Assembly (NCBI GenBank): GCA_002403415.1
Contig: DHHS01000065.1
Span: 1 to 39,181, forward strand
From: Sphingomonas sp. UBA4766
GTDB lineage: Bacteria; Pseudomonadota; Alphaproteobacteria; Sphingomonadales; Sphingomonadaceae
Direction of reading: 5' to 3'
Length of the DNA stretch: 39,181 nt
In this document: piece by piece, positions 25,262 through 32,487 of the stretch
Position numbering within the stretch: the first letter of the stretch is position 1
Layout of the letters: each line of letters starts with the position of its first letter
Notes under the pieces: generated by a model
What the model saw: the letters and a program-made list of their open reading frames with translations, nothing else
The model's database searches: none
What the model was told of the DNA's origin: nothing
Program-made: the position numbers and the translations under genes

Positions 25262-25292
25262 TTGAAGTTGACGCTGCGTCAACCGCTATACC
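25262..25292 (+). promoter_or_regulatory. MerR-type promoter with 19-base spacer and central dyad
   Basis: TTGAAG (25262-25267) and TATACC (25287-25292) are separated by 19 bases. The spacer is occupied by a perfect dyad, GTTGACG-CTG-CGTCAAC (25267-25283). An overlong spacer with a centred dyad is the hallmark of promoters untwisted by MerR-family activators, so autoregulation by the gene starting at 25299 is very likely. The -10 ends six bases before the ATG, so the transcript would start at or next to the start codon. Confidence 0.75.
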
Positions 25293-25298
25293 CATGGC

Positions 25299-26108
25299 AT
25301 GACGCAGATTATCGACATTGCCGAAGTTGCCCGCAGGACGGGGCTTTCCGCACGGGCTTTGCGCTTTTACGAGGCGCGCGGTCTGGTGCGACCCTTGCGC
25401 ACGGCGTCTGGGCGGCGGGCTTACGGGGCGGGAGAGCTTGAGCGGCTGCACCAACTAATCGCCCTGAAGCGTGCCGGGCTCAGCCTGCAACAGATCAAGA
25501 AGCTGTTCGATCGGCAACCGATTGACCTGCGCGAACTGATCGCGCTCCAGCTTGACGCGCTCGACCAGCAGGCGTGCTCGCTCGACGAAGCGCGCGCCAC
25601 ACTACGCACCACTTTGTCCCGAATCGATCGCGGCGAGCCGATCGATGCCGCGACCTTTTGCTCGCTCATTCGAACGGGAGATTTGATGATGACCGATGAA
25701 ACCCAAAAATGGCAGGCCGTGACCGATCGCTACATGAGCGATCAGGCAAAGGCCGATTTCGCCCGCACCGCCGCCGATATGGGCGATGTGTTCGATCCCG
25801 TGGCGACCGGGGCCAAGTGGAAAGAGCTTGGTGACAGGATCAAGGCGGCATTGCCGCTTGATCCGGCCAGTCCGACCGCGCTGGGGTTCGTGCGGGAATG
25901 GTTTGCGTTGCTCGCACCGTTCACCGCGGTTGCCACACCCGCGATGTGGGAGGGCGCGCGTGACCTATATGGCCGGATGGACGAATGGCAGGGTCAGGCT
26001 GATCCCGGTTTTGACCTGACTGTCTGGCAATTCATCCAGTCTGCGACGGCGGCGGCCAAAGCGGCGGGCCATGATGTCGGGCCGATGCCGAGTTTTGCGC
26101 AACCCTGA
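25299..26108 (+). CDS. MerR-family regulator with TipAS-like C-terminal domain
   Basis: This is a 269-residue transcription factor. Residues about 4-72 are the MerR DNA-binding domain (IAEVARRTGLSARALRFYEARGLVRP, then SGRRAYGAGELERLHQLIALKRAGLSLQQIK). A dimerisation coiled coil follows (about 78-110). The C-terminal domain (about 130-269) is helical and reminiscent of the TipAS drug-binding fold (KWQAVTDRYMSD, FVREWFALLAPF); that assignment is tentative. An internal in-frame ATG at 25686 has GGGAG five bases upstream and could start a free C-terminal domain, as in Streptomyces tipA. The ATG at 25299 sits at the expected transcription start, suggesting a leaderless mRNA. Confidence 0.88.
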   Translation: MTQIIDIAEVARRTGLSARALRFYEARGLVRPLRTASGRRAYGAGELERLHQLIALKRAGLSLQQIKKLFDRQPIDLRELIALQLDALDQQACSLDEARATLRTTLSRIDRGEPIDAATFCSLIRTGDLMMTDETQKWQAVTDRYMSDQAKADFARTAADMGDVFDPVATGAKWKELGDRIKAALPLDPASPTALGFVREWFALLAPFTAVATPAMWEGARDLYGRMDEWQGQADPGFDLTVWQFIQSATAAAKAAGHDVGPMPSFAQP

Positions 26109-26115
26109 TCGCGCG

Positions 26116-26148
26116 GGCCCTGCCGGTGCTGGGCGCATCGGCAGGGCC
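26116..26148. terminator. Hairpin between converging genes, possible bidirectional terminator
   Basis: GGCCCTGCCG (26116-26125) and CGGCAGGGCC (26139-26148) form a perfect ten-base-pair stem with a 13-base loop. It lies in the 63-base gap between the converging MerR-type gene and the dehydrogenase gene. There is no T-run on either side, so it is not a classical intrinsic terminator, but its position between two stops suggests a termination or RNA-stabilising role. Confidence 0.55.
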
Positions 26149-26171
26149 AAGCGTGGCGGTGCGCGGCAGGC

Positions 26172-27041
26172 TCAGCGTGTTGGCACCGGCTCCGTGCCCG
26201 AATAATCGTAAAAGCCGCGCTTGACCTTGCGGCCATACCAGCCCGCCTCGACATATTTGACCAGCAGGGGCGCGGGACGGAATTTGGGGTCGCCGGTCCC
26301 GTCAAACAGCACGCGGATGATCTCAAGACAGGTATCAAGCCCGATGAAGTCAGCCAGCGTCAGCGGCCCCATCGGATGGTTCAGCCCCAACATGCACGCA
26401 GTGTCGATGTCGCGCATCGTCGCCACGCCTTCACCGAGCGCAAAGGCGGCCTCGTTAATCATCGGCATCAGCACGCGGTTGACGATGAAGCCGGGTGCGT
26501 CATGCGCATGGACGATCTGCTTGCCGAGCGACTGGCCAAATGCCTCGACCGCCGCGACCGTCGCGTCGCTCGTCGCCAGCCCGCGGATCAGTTCGATCAG
26601 GCCCATTACTGGCACCGGGTTGAAAAAGTGCACGCCCATGAAGCGCGCCGGATCGGGGGCTGCCTGCGCCAACCGCGTGATCGGGATTGACGAGGTGTTC
26701 GATGCCAGGATCGCGGTCTCGCTCAACACCTTGCCGACGGTGCCGAAAATCGCGCGCTTGATTTCCTCGCGCTCGGTCGCGGCCTCGATCACCAGCGTGC
26801 AATCGCCCATCGCCTCGACCCCGGCCACTGGCTCGATCAGCGCGAGGGTAGCGTCGCGCGCCTCGACCGTGATCTTTTCCTTGGAGACAAGGCGGTCAAG
26901 CCCCTTGGCAATTCCCGCCTTGCCTTGTTCGGCGCGGGCCAGGTCGATGTCGGAGAGACGCACGGCGTACCCGGCCTGAGCGGAGACTTGTGCGATCCCG
27001 GCACCCATTTGACCGGCACCAATCACACCGATGATACGCAT
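26172..27041 (-). CDS. 3-hydroxybutyryl-CoA dehydrogenase
   Basis: This 289-residue NAD(P)-dependent enzyme interconverts 3-hydroxyacyl-CoA and acetoacyl-CoA (butyrate/PHB and fatty acid metabolism). The N-terminal dinucleotide motif is GVIGAGQMGAGIA. The catalytic region is SNTSSIPIT, then GVHFFNPVPVMGLIELI with its histidine. The C-terminal domain has GFIVNRVLMPMINEA and LGLNHPMGPLTLADFIGLD. The length is exact for the single-domain enzyme. ATG 27041 has GAGGAG about seven bases upstream and is preferred to ATG 27056. In many alphaproteobacteria this gene follows etfBA, but here the neighbouring genes are different. Confidence 0.95.
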   Translation of the reverse strand: MRIIGVIGAGQMGAGIAQVSAQAGYAVRLSDIDLARAEQGKAGIAKGLDRLVSKEKITVEARDATLALIEPVAGVEAMGDCTLVIEAATEREEIKRAIFGTVGKVLSETAILASNTSSIPITRLAQAAPDPARFMGVHFFNPVPVMGLIELIRGLATSDATVAAVEAFGQSLGKQIVHAHDAPGFIVNRVLMPMINEAAFALGEGVATMRDIDTACMLGLNHPMGPLTLADFIGLDTCLEIIRVLFDGTGDPKFRPAPLLVKYVEAGWYGRKVKRGFYDYSGTEPVPTR

Positions 27042-27393
27042 GAACTTACTCCTCAATCAGGTAGTACGGATGACAGGTCTATCACCTCATTTGACACTGA
27101 TGATCAAGCGTTGATGCGAGTGCGGGTAATCGGGTCGCCTGTCGCGGCCCAGCAGCCAAAAACTGCCCAGACATCACTCAATATATTGTAATTAATTGAT
27201 ATTGCCTTGCTGTGGCAATATTTTATCGGATGAAAGATGTATTTACATCGTATAATACCCATATGATTTAACGCAATATAATCCGATTCACATATCGAAA
27301 ATAATAGTTTAATTTTATTACAATAAATATTATAATTGCATTGTGTTAATTTACAAATAGACGTTCTATCGATGTATTAGATAATAATTTATT
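27042..27393. other. Intergenic region becoming strongly AT-rich, no gene seen
   Basis: About 350 bases between two divergent genes. The first ~130 bases have host-like composition. From about 27175 the sequence turns markedly AT-rich up to the GT14 gene. It holds two TATAAT hexamers (27251-27256 and 27277-27282) that could serve as -10 boxes for the GT14 gene. It also has a hairpin at 27199-27221. No ribosome site precedes the GT14 start, and no coding frame is convincing. Confidence 0.6.
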
Positions 27394-28215
27394 ATGATTG
27401 CATATTTCATATTAATCCATCATCTTACAGATCAATTTGAGCGCATGTTTAAAGCAATATATCATAAACATAATTTCTATCTTATTCATATTGATGGGAA
27501 TACAGATAAATCAATCGCATCAAAAATTGCATTATTTTTGCAAGAATTTGATAATGCGGAGATCTTCCCGGCCGTGAGGGTCATGTGGGGCGGATTTAGC
27601 CTTGTTGAGGCTGAGCTAAGGGGGATGCGGCGCCTATTGCAAATGAGCGCTAATTGGACTCATTACATAAACTTGAGCGGGCAGGATTTTCCGCTTAAAT
27701 ATCAGAAATATATATCTAATTTTCTTAACAAGAATCCAGGTCGACAATACATTCGTGCTGTTCCTCAGCGTACGAAACGTCCCGAAACACTCAATCGCAT
27801 CAATGATATCTTTGTTGAAGCATTTGGCAGAATTTTTCATACGGGCATAAAACGACCTTATCTAAGAGAAACATCTCCTTGGATTGGTACTCAGTGGAAA
27901 ATAGTTGGTCGAAAATTCTGCCAGTTTGTGACCTCTGATAAGCGAGTTGACCGCATTAAAAGATTTTATCTACATAGTTTTATTGCAGATGAGGCATTTT
28001 TTCAAACTGTAATTATGAATATTGGCGATACTAATAATTTTATAAATGATGATTTGAGAGAAATTGATTGGGTTCCAGATGGTAATATTAAGTTGAGGCC
28101 GCGTAATTTCAATATTAGCGATGCAAATATGTTGACTAATGGGCGAAATTTGTTTGCCAGGAAGTTTAACATCGATGAAGATCCGGAAATAATTAAGTTT
28201 CTGGAGGACTATCTT
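27175..28215. other. AT-rich segment of foreign composition carrying the GT14 gene
   Basis: From about 27175 to 28215 the base composition is visibly AT-rich (poly-A/T-rich codons such as AAT, ATT, TTT and AAA predominate), while all flanking genes are GC-rich. This signals horizontal acquisition of about 1 kb. No transposase, integrase, tRNA or clear flanking repeat marks the ends. The right edge falls inside the GT14 coding frame. Confidence 0.7.
27199..27221 (+). terminator. AT-rich hairpin followed by T residues
   Basis: ATATTGCC (27199-27206) pairs perfectly with GGCAATAT (27214-27221) across a seven-base loop, and three T residues follow. On the plus strand this resembles a weak intrinsic terminator, although no plus-strand gene precedes it. 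It may be the end of a gene lost during acquisition of the AT-rich segment, or simply an AT-rich palindrome. Confidence 0.3.
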
Positions 28216-28344
28216 GAATCGGCTGAAGCGGCTGAGCGTTCGGTGATCGATCCTGCGCTGCGGATTGTCGATCGGGTGGTCCCAGCGCTGGAATGTGCTT
28301 CTGAACGGTTCGCGGGTCAGGGCGCGGTTCAAATACAGCCCTAG
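27394..28344 (+). CDS. GT14-type glycosyltransferase (core-2/I-branching family), probably acquired
   Basis: This is a 316-residue protein related to beta-1,6-N-acetylglucosaminyltransferases and xylosyltransferases (GT14). The family blocks are YFILIHH at the start, YLIHIDGN, THYINLSGQDFPLK, WIGTQWKIV and FIADEAFFQTVIMN, and NLFARKF near residue 250 is the usual family end. It probably decorates a surface polysaccharide (inference). The codons are AT-rich, unlike any neighbour. The final ~40 codons (from about 28219, after FLEDYLES) are GC-rich and show no family similarity, so the frame appears to run out of the foreign segment into host DNA. ATG 27394 has no ribosome site in its AT-rich leader. 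Confidence 0.85.
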   Translation: MIAYFILIHHLTDQFERMFKAIYHKHNFYLIHIDGNTDKSIASKIALFLQEFDNAEIFPAVRVMWGGFSLVEAELRGMRRLLQMSANWTHYINLSGQDFPLKYQKYISNFLNKNPGRQYIRAVPQRTKRPETLNRINDIFVEAFGRIFHTGIKRPYLRETSPWIGTQWKIVGRKFCQFVTSDKRVDRIKRFYLHSFIADEAFFQTVIMNIGDTNNFINDDLREIDWVPDGNIKLRPRNFNISDANMLTNGRNLFARKFNIDEDPEIIKFLEDYLESAEAAERSVIDPALRIVDRVVPALECASERFAGQGAVQIQP

Positions 28345-28427
28345 CGGTTGCAACTGATCCCGGATGAGCCGCGAACATGCATCACGGCATTTCGTGGCCC
28401 GGGTCGTACTGACCATGGTAGCATGGG

Positions 28428-29405
28428 TTAAGGTGCGGTGCGCGGCGCCTGTGCTTCGGCGAGAATGACGGCAAAATGCGCCGCCGGGTCGGTCCATTCG
28501 GCAATCGGCGTCCAGCCGCCCGCCCGCAACAGGATGCGGGCATCGCGCGGGCCGTATTTGTGGCTGTTTTCGGTGTGGATCGTTTCGCCCGCCGCCATCG
28601 CAAACGCCTGCCCCTCAATCTCGAAGCTGACATCGCGCACTGCCTCCAGATGCATTTCGATCCGCGCGCGCATGTCGTTCCAGATGGCGCGGTGCCGAAA
28701 CGCGGTGACGGGGATGGTGCCGCCCAGCTCGCGGTTGATCCGCGCGAGCAGGTTGAGGTTGAACGCGGCCGTCACCCCTTGTGCATCGTCATAGGCAGGG
28801 ATGAGCACATCGGCGGGCTTGATGCGGTCCATCCCGATCAGCAACATCGCGCCGGTGCCCAGCGACATCCGCATCGCCCGGAGCAAGTCGGTCGACGTCG
28901 CCGGGATCATGTTGCCGATCGTTGAGCCCGGGAAAAACCCCAGCTTGGGCAACCCTGCCACCGCATCGGGCAACGCGATCGGGTGCATGAAATCGGCCTC
29001 GATCGGGTGGACGGGCAGACCGGGAAAGGCGCGCGCCAATTGCCCGGCGGATTGGCGCAGGAAATCTCCCGAAATATCGATCGGCACATAAGCCGCCGGG
29101 GCAATCGCGCGCAGCAGCAGCGGCGTCTTGGCCGACGAGCCCGAGCCAAACTCCACCACCGCCCGGCCCGCGCCGACGGCGGCGGCAATCGCGGGTCCGG
29201 CGGTAGCGAGAATGCCTGCTTCGGTGCGGGTCGGATAATATTCGGGAAGCGCGGTGATCGCTTCAAACAGTTCCGATCCAGCCCGGTCGTAGAACCAGCG
29301 CGCCGGGATCGCGCGCGGCCGCGAGGCAAAACCGGCGAGCACATCGGCGCGAAACGCGGGATCGATCAGCGCGCTGTGGCTCATTTCGAACTTGGGCTTC
29401 AGCAT
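28428..29405 (-). CDS. egtD: L-histidine N-alpha-methyltransferase (ergothioneine synthesis)
   Basis: This 325-residue SAM-dependent enzyme trimethylates the alpha-amino group of histidine to hercynine, the first step of ergothioneine synthesis. The SAM-binding motif is VEFGSGSSAKT near residue 85. The family blocks are RWFYDRAGSELFEAIT, PEYYPTRTE, FFPGSTIGNM, GMDRIKP and TENSHKY near the C-terminus. The ATG at 29405 starts three bases after the egtB stop, so it is in an operon with egtB. The 3' end is close to the tail of the acquired GT14 gene, which is on the opposite strand. Identification is firm. Confidence 0.95.
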   Translation of the reverse strand: MLKPKFEMSHSALIDPAFRADVLAGFASRPRAIPARWFYDRAGSELFEAITALPEYYPTRTEAGILATAGPAIAAAVGAGRAVVEFGSGSSAKTPLLLRAIAPAAYVPIDISGDFLRQSAGQLARAFPGLPVHPIEADFMHPIALPDAVAGLPKLGFFPGSTIGNMIPATSTDLLRAMRMSLGTGAMLLIGMDRIKPADVLIPAYDDAQGVTAAFNLNLLARINRELGGTIPVTAFRHRAIWNDMRARIEMHLEAVRDVSFEIEGQAFAMAAGETIHTENSHKYGPRDARILLRAGGWTPIAEWTDPAAHFAVILAEAQAPRTAP

Positions 29406-29407
29406 CG

Positions 29408-30655
29408 TCACAAATCCCTGGCGAGCCGCAGGCCGGTAAATTGCCAGCGCTGGTGCGGATAAAAGAAATTGCGATAGCTCGCGCGCATGTGCCCACGCGG
29501 GGTGGCGCACGATCCGCCGCGCAGCACGAACTGCCCGCTCATGAATTTGCCATTATACTCGCCGACCGCGCCCGCAGCGGCACGAAAGCCGGGATAGGGG
29601 CGAAACGCGCTGCCAGTCCATTCCCAAACATTGCCGAACCAACACCCCCAGTCGTCCGCCGCGCGCGGAGACACAGGGCCTGCCGCATCAAGCTGATTGC
29701 CGCTTTCGGGATCTTGCCCTTTTGCCGCTGCTTCCCACTCGAATTCGGTTGGAAGGCGGGCGCCCGCCCAACTCGCATAGGCATCGGCCTCGTACAGGCT
29801 GATGTGCGTGACCGGGGCGGCGGCATCGACGGGGTGGCGGCCGTCCAGCCCAAAGCGGGTCCAGCCGCTGTCGCTTTGCGCCCAGTATAGCGGCGCGGCA
29901 ATTCCCTCGCTCTGCACCCAGGCCCAGCCATCGGCCAGCCACAACCGCGGGTCGCGATAGCCGCCATCGGCGATGAATGCGGCCCACTCGCCATTGGTTA
30001 TGGGCCGGTCGGCGATTGCATGGGGGGCCAGCAGCGCGGCGTGGCGCGGCCCTTCGGCATCAAAGGCAAAGCCGGTGCCGTCGTGTCCAACCTCGACGAT
30101 CCCGCCCGGTTGCTCGATCCAGCGCAGCGGCGCGGCGGCGGCGCTGGCCAACGGAGCAGCCCCCGGCCAGATTGCCGGCTCGATCGGGTTTTGCGCAAAC
30201 AGATGGAGCATGTCGGTCAGCAACAGCTCCTGATGCTGCTGCTCATGATGACAGCCCAGCTCGACGAGCGCGCGCACGTCGTCCGACAATTGCGGCATCG
30301 CGGTGTCAACGGCCGCCGTTACGGCGTGGCGATAGGCAATCGCCTCGGCCAGCGTCGGGCGCGTCACCATGCCCCGGCGCGGGCGCGCATGGCGTTGTCC
30401 TTCGGCCTCGTAATAGCTGTTGAACAAGAAGGGGAAGCGATCGTCGAAAAGCCGATAGCCGGGCATATGATCGCGCAGGACAAAGGTTTCGAAGAACCAG
30501 CTGGTGTGCGCCAGGTGCCATTTGGCGGGGGAGGCATCGGGCATCGACTGCACCGTTGCATCGGCGTCGGACAGGGGGGCGACCAATGCCTCGGTCAGCG
30601 CCCGTACCGCATTGAAGCGACCGGACAGGGTGGTGGGCGCTTGGTGGCTGGGCAT
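29408..30655 (-). CDS. egtB: Ergothioneine sulfoxide synthase EgtB
   Basis: This 415-residue non-haem iron enzyme joins hercynine to a thiol substrate with oxygen. The N-terminal DinB-like domain carries the expected three-histidine site, H50 (in KWHLAHTSWFFE), H137 and H141 (in HHEQQHQELLLTD). The C-terminal half is the formylglycine-generating-enzyme-like domain with PTEFEWEAAA, FGNVWEWT and LRGGSCATPRGHMR. With EgtD this gives the two core enzymes. No EgtC, EgtA or C-S lyase (EgtE) is in the window, so the cysteine-using or glutathione-using choice cannot be decided here. The ATG at 30655 follows AAGGGG. The gap to the adenosyltransferase stop is 48 bases. Confidence 0.95.
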   Translation of the reverse strand: MPSHQAPTTLSGRFNAVRALTEALVAPLSDADATVQSMPDASPAKWHLAHTSWFFETFVLRDHMPGYRLFDDRFPFLFNSYYEAEGQRHARPRRGMVTRPTLAEAIAYRHAVTAAVDTAMPQLSDDVRALVELGCHHEQQHQELLLTDMLHLFAQNPIEPAIWPGAAPLASAAAAPLRWIEQPGGIVEVGHDGTGFAFDAEGPRHAALLAPHAIADRPITNGEWAAFIADGGYRDPRLWLADGWAWVQSEGIAAPLYWAQSDSGWTRFGLDGRHPVDAAAPVTHISLYEADAYASWAGARLPTEFEWEAAAKGQDPESGNQLDAAGPVSPRAADDWGCWFGNVWEWTGSAFRPYPGFRAAAGAVGEYNGKFMSGQFVLRGGSCATPRGHMRASYRNFFYPHQRWQFTGLRLARDL

Positions 30656-30703
30656 GGCGATGGTCCCCTTGCTGATCAACACGCGCACCGCCCGTTCGCC
30701 GGA

Positions 30704-31273
30704 TTAGCGCGACGCGCCGGGCACCCACAATATGTCGCCGCCTGAATCCTTGTTGATGAAACGCGCGGCGACAAACAGATAATCCGACAGCCGGTTGAGA
30801 TAGGCAAGCACTAGCGGGTTGATCGCGACATCGTGCGCCGTGGCAACAGCGGCGCGCTCCGCTCGGCGCACAATCGCGCGCGCCAAGTGGATTGCAGCCG
30901 CCGCCGCCGTCCCACCGGGCAGGACAAAGCTGGTGAGCGGCGGCGCGCTGTCATTCATGACGTCCAACTCGCGCTCCAGCCGCTCGACTTGGCCCGCGAC
31001 AATGCGCAGCACCATCGCGGATGGCGCGAAATCTTCACCCGGTGTCGCGAGATCGGCGCCCAGATCGAACAGGTCATTCTGAATGCGCGTTAGGTCAGCG
31101 GCGAGCGGATGATCCGCCAGCGCGACAATCGCGACGCCGATCGCCGAATTCGCTTCATCCACCTCGCCAATCGCGATCAGCCGCGGCGAATCCTTTGCCG
31201 CGCGCGACCCATCGACAAGCCCGGTGGTGCCCATGTCGCCGGTGCGCGTGTAGATGCGGTTGAGTTTGACCAT
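30704..31273 (-). CDS. PduO-type cob(I)alamin adenosyltransferase
   Basis: This is a 189-residue ATP:cob(I)alamin adenosyltransferase that makes adenosylcobalamin. The opening KLNRIYTRTGDMGTTGLVDG is the ATP-binding signature of PduO-type enzymes. Later blocks are GEVDEANSAIG, NDLFDLGADLATP, FVLPGG, ARAIVRRAERA and NRLSDYLFVAAR. The length is normal for the single-domain form. ATG 31273 follows the HIG1-domain gene by 17 bases. In many alphaproteobacteria this gene is followed by etfB-etfA; here it is followed by egtB and egtD. Confidence 0.94.
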   Translation of the reverse strand: MVKLNRIYTRTGDMGTTGLVDGSRAAKDSPRLIAIGEVDEANSAIGVAIVALADHPLAADLTRIQNDLFDLGADLATPGEDFAPSAMVLRIVAGQVERLERELDVMNDSAPPLTSFVLPGGTAAAAAIHLARAIVRRAERAAVATAHDVAINPLVLAYLNRLSDYLFVAARFINKDSGGDILWVPGASR

Positions 31274-31290
31274 GGCAACCGCGCCCGCGC

Positions 31291-31521
31291 TTAGCTTGCG
31301 CGACCGCTCAGCAACAGGATCAGCACGACGATAACGATGGCCAGCGCCTGGAAAAAGACGCGCGCCTGCATCATTTTGTTCGATTTCAGCCCAGCAACGC
31401 TTGGCCCCGTGCCCTTCAGATCGGCTTCGGTCGCCTGAAGAAAGCTGACGATACCGCGGACAAGCGCCACCAGCGTGGCAATCATGGCGGCGATGAGCAG
31501 GAGCCAGAGAAACAGCGTCAT
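31291..31521 (-). CDS. HIG1-domain small membrane protein (twin transmembrane)
   Basis: This is a 76-residue protein with two membrane helices (about 3-25 and 55-73). The sequence between, ending in SNKMMQARVFFQALAIVI, matches the hypoxia-induced (HIG1) domain pattern found in small alphaproteobacterial proteins related to mitochondrial respiratory-complex factors. A role with cytochrome oxidase is known for mitochondrial relatives, but is only inference here. The ATG at 31521 overlaps the TGA of the gluQ gene as ATGA. The frame continuing upstream of 31521 lies inside gluQ and is not coding. Confidence 0.88.
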   Translation of the reverse strand: MTLFLWLLLIAAMIATLVALVRGIVSFLQATEADLKGTGPSVAGLKSNKMMQARVFFQALAIVIVVLILLLSGRAS

Positions 31522-32402
31522 GAGTCTCCCATAATCGTTTCGACCGGCAATGCCAATGGTGGGCCAAGGCCCATATCGGTGCGCAATCGCGCTGCAAAGG
31601 CGCAGCCATCCTCCCCTGCTAGCCGGTAGTGCGCAAGCATCGGCGCGCCGTCCCGCTTGGCCAGTCGCTTGCCATGGGCGTCGGCGAGGAGCGGATGGTG
31701 GTGATAGGCGGGCGTTGGCAAGTCGAGCAGCGCTTGCAACAGCCGGTGGATGTGGGTGGCCACGAACAGATCGGCCCCGCGAATGACATGGCTGACCCCT
31801 TGCGCCGCATCGTCGACAGTGACGGCGAGGTGATAGCTGGCGGGCGCGTCCTTGCGTGCAAGCACGACGTCGCCGGAAGGTGTCGGATTGGCGACAATGG
31901 CACCCGCCCGCTCGTCCGTCCATGTCAGCGGGCCGACACGGGCGACGGCTGCGTTGATGTCGAGCCGCCACGCATGGGCCTCGTGCCGTATCCGTTGCGC
32001 GCGCTCCGCCACCGGGATCGCGCGACAGGTGCCGGGATAGGGCGGGCCATCGGGGCCATGCGGCGCGCTCAGGCTGGCGGCGACCTCGCGGGCAATGTCG
32101 GCGCGGGTGCAAAAACAGGGGTAGAGCAGGCCCATCCCCGCCAGCCGGTCGAGCGCGGCGCGATATGCCTCGAGCCGCGCTGACTGAAAGCTGAGCGCAT
32201 CCCAATGCAGTCCCAGCCACTTGAGGTCGGCAAGGATGGTATCGACATGTTCAGGGCGGCTCCGGGTGCCGTCAATATCCTCGATCCGCAGGATAAACCG
32301 CCCGCCTGCGTCGCGCGCGCGGTCATGCGCCAGAATCGCCGACCAGGCATGGCCCCGGTGCAGCCCGCCCGTGGGACTCGGCGCAAAGCGCGTGACAATC
32401 AC
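31518..32402 (-). CDS. gluQ: Glutamyl-queuosine tRNA(Asp) synthetase
   Basis: This 294-residue truncated relative of glutamyl-tRNA synthetase lacks the anticodon-binding domain and attaches glutamate to queuosine at position 34 of tRNA-Asp. The HIGH-type motif is GGLHRGHAWSA at the N-terminus, followed by ILRIEDIDGTR. Candidate zinc ligands are the cysteines in YPCFCTR and PGTCR. The KMSKS equivalent is GKRLAKR. The start is a GTG at 32402 giving VIVTRFAPSPTG. It leads a minus-strand operon with HIG1, adenosyltransferase, egtB and egtD. Together with the VUT transporter at 23267 it suggests an active queuosine pathway. Confidence 0.95.
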   Translation of the reverse strand: MIVTRFAPSPTGGLHRGHAWSAILAHDRARDAGGRFILRIEDIDGTRSRPEHVDTILADLKWLGLHWDALSFQSARLEAYRAALDRLAGMGLLYPCFCTRADIAREVAASLSAPHGPDGPPYPGTCRAIPVAERAQRIRHEAHAWRLDINAAVARVGPLTWTDERAGAIVANPTPSGDVVLARKDAPASYHLAVTVDDAAQGVSHVIRGADLFVATHIHRLLQALLDLPTPAYHHHPLLADAHGKRLAKRDGAPMLAHYRLAGEDGCAFAARLRTDMGLGPPLALPVETIMGDS

Positions 32403-32487
32403 GGCTGTTGACCACGAGTCGCGGCTTCTGTCATCATGCCGTCATCCTAGTCGGCGAAAGGCGACTGCGAAACGTCTGGGAGGGAAA

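Noticed and set aside
28193..28378. Possible remnant gene on the minus strand at the right edge of the AT-rich segment
   Set aside because: The translation (proline/alanine-rich) shows no domain and the frame overlaps the GT14 tail. It cannot be distinguished from shadow sequence.
28379..28464. Small plus-strand frame starting MSREHASRHFV near the GT14 3' end
   Set aside because: It overlaps the end of egtD, has no ribosome site and shows no similarity to a known family. It is probably chance sequence at the recombination border.
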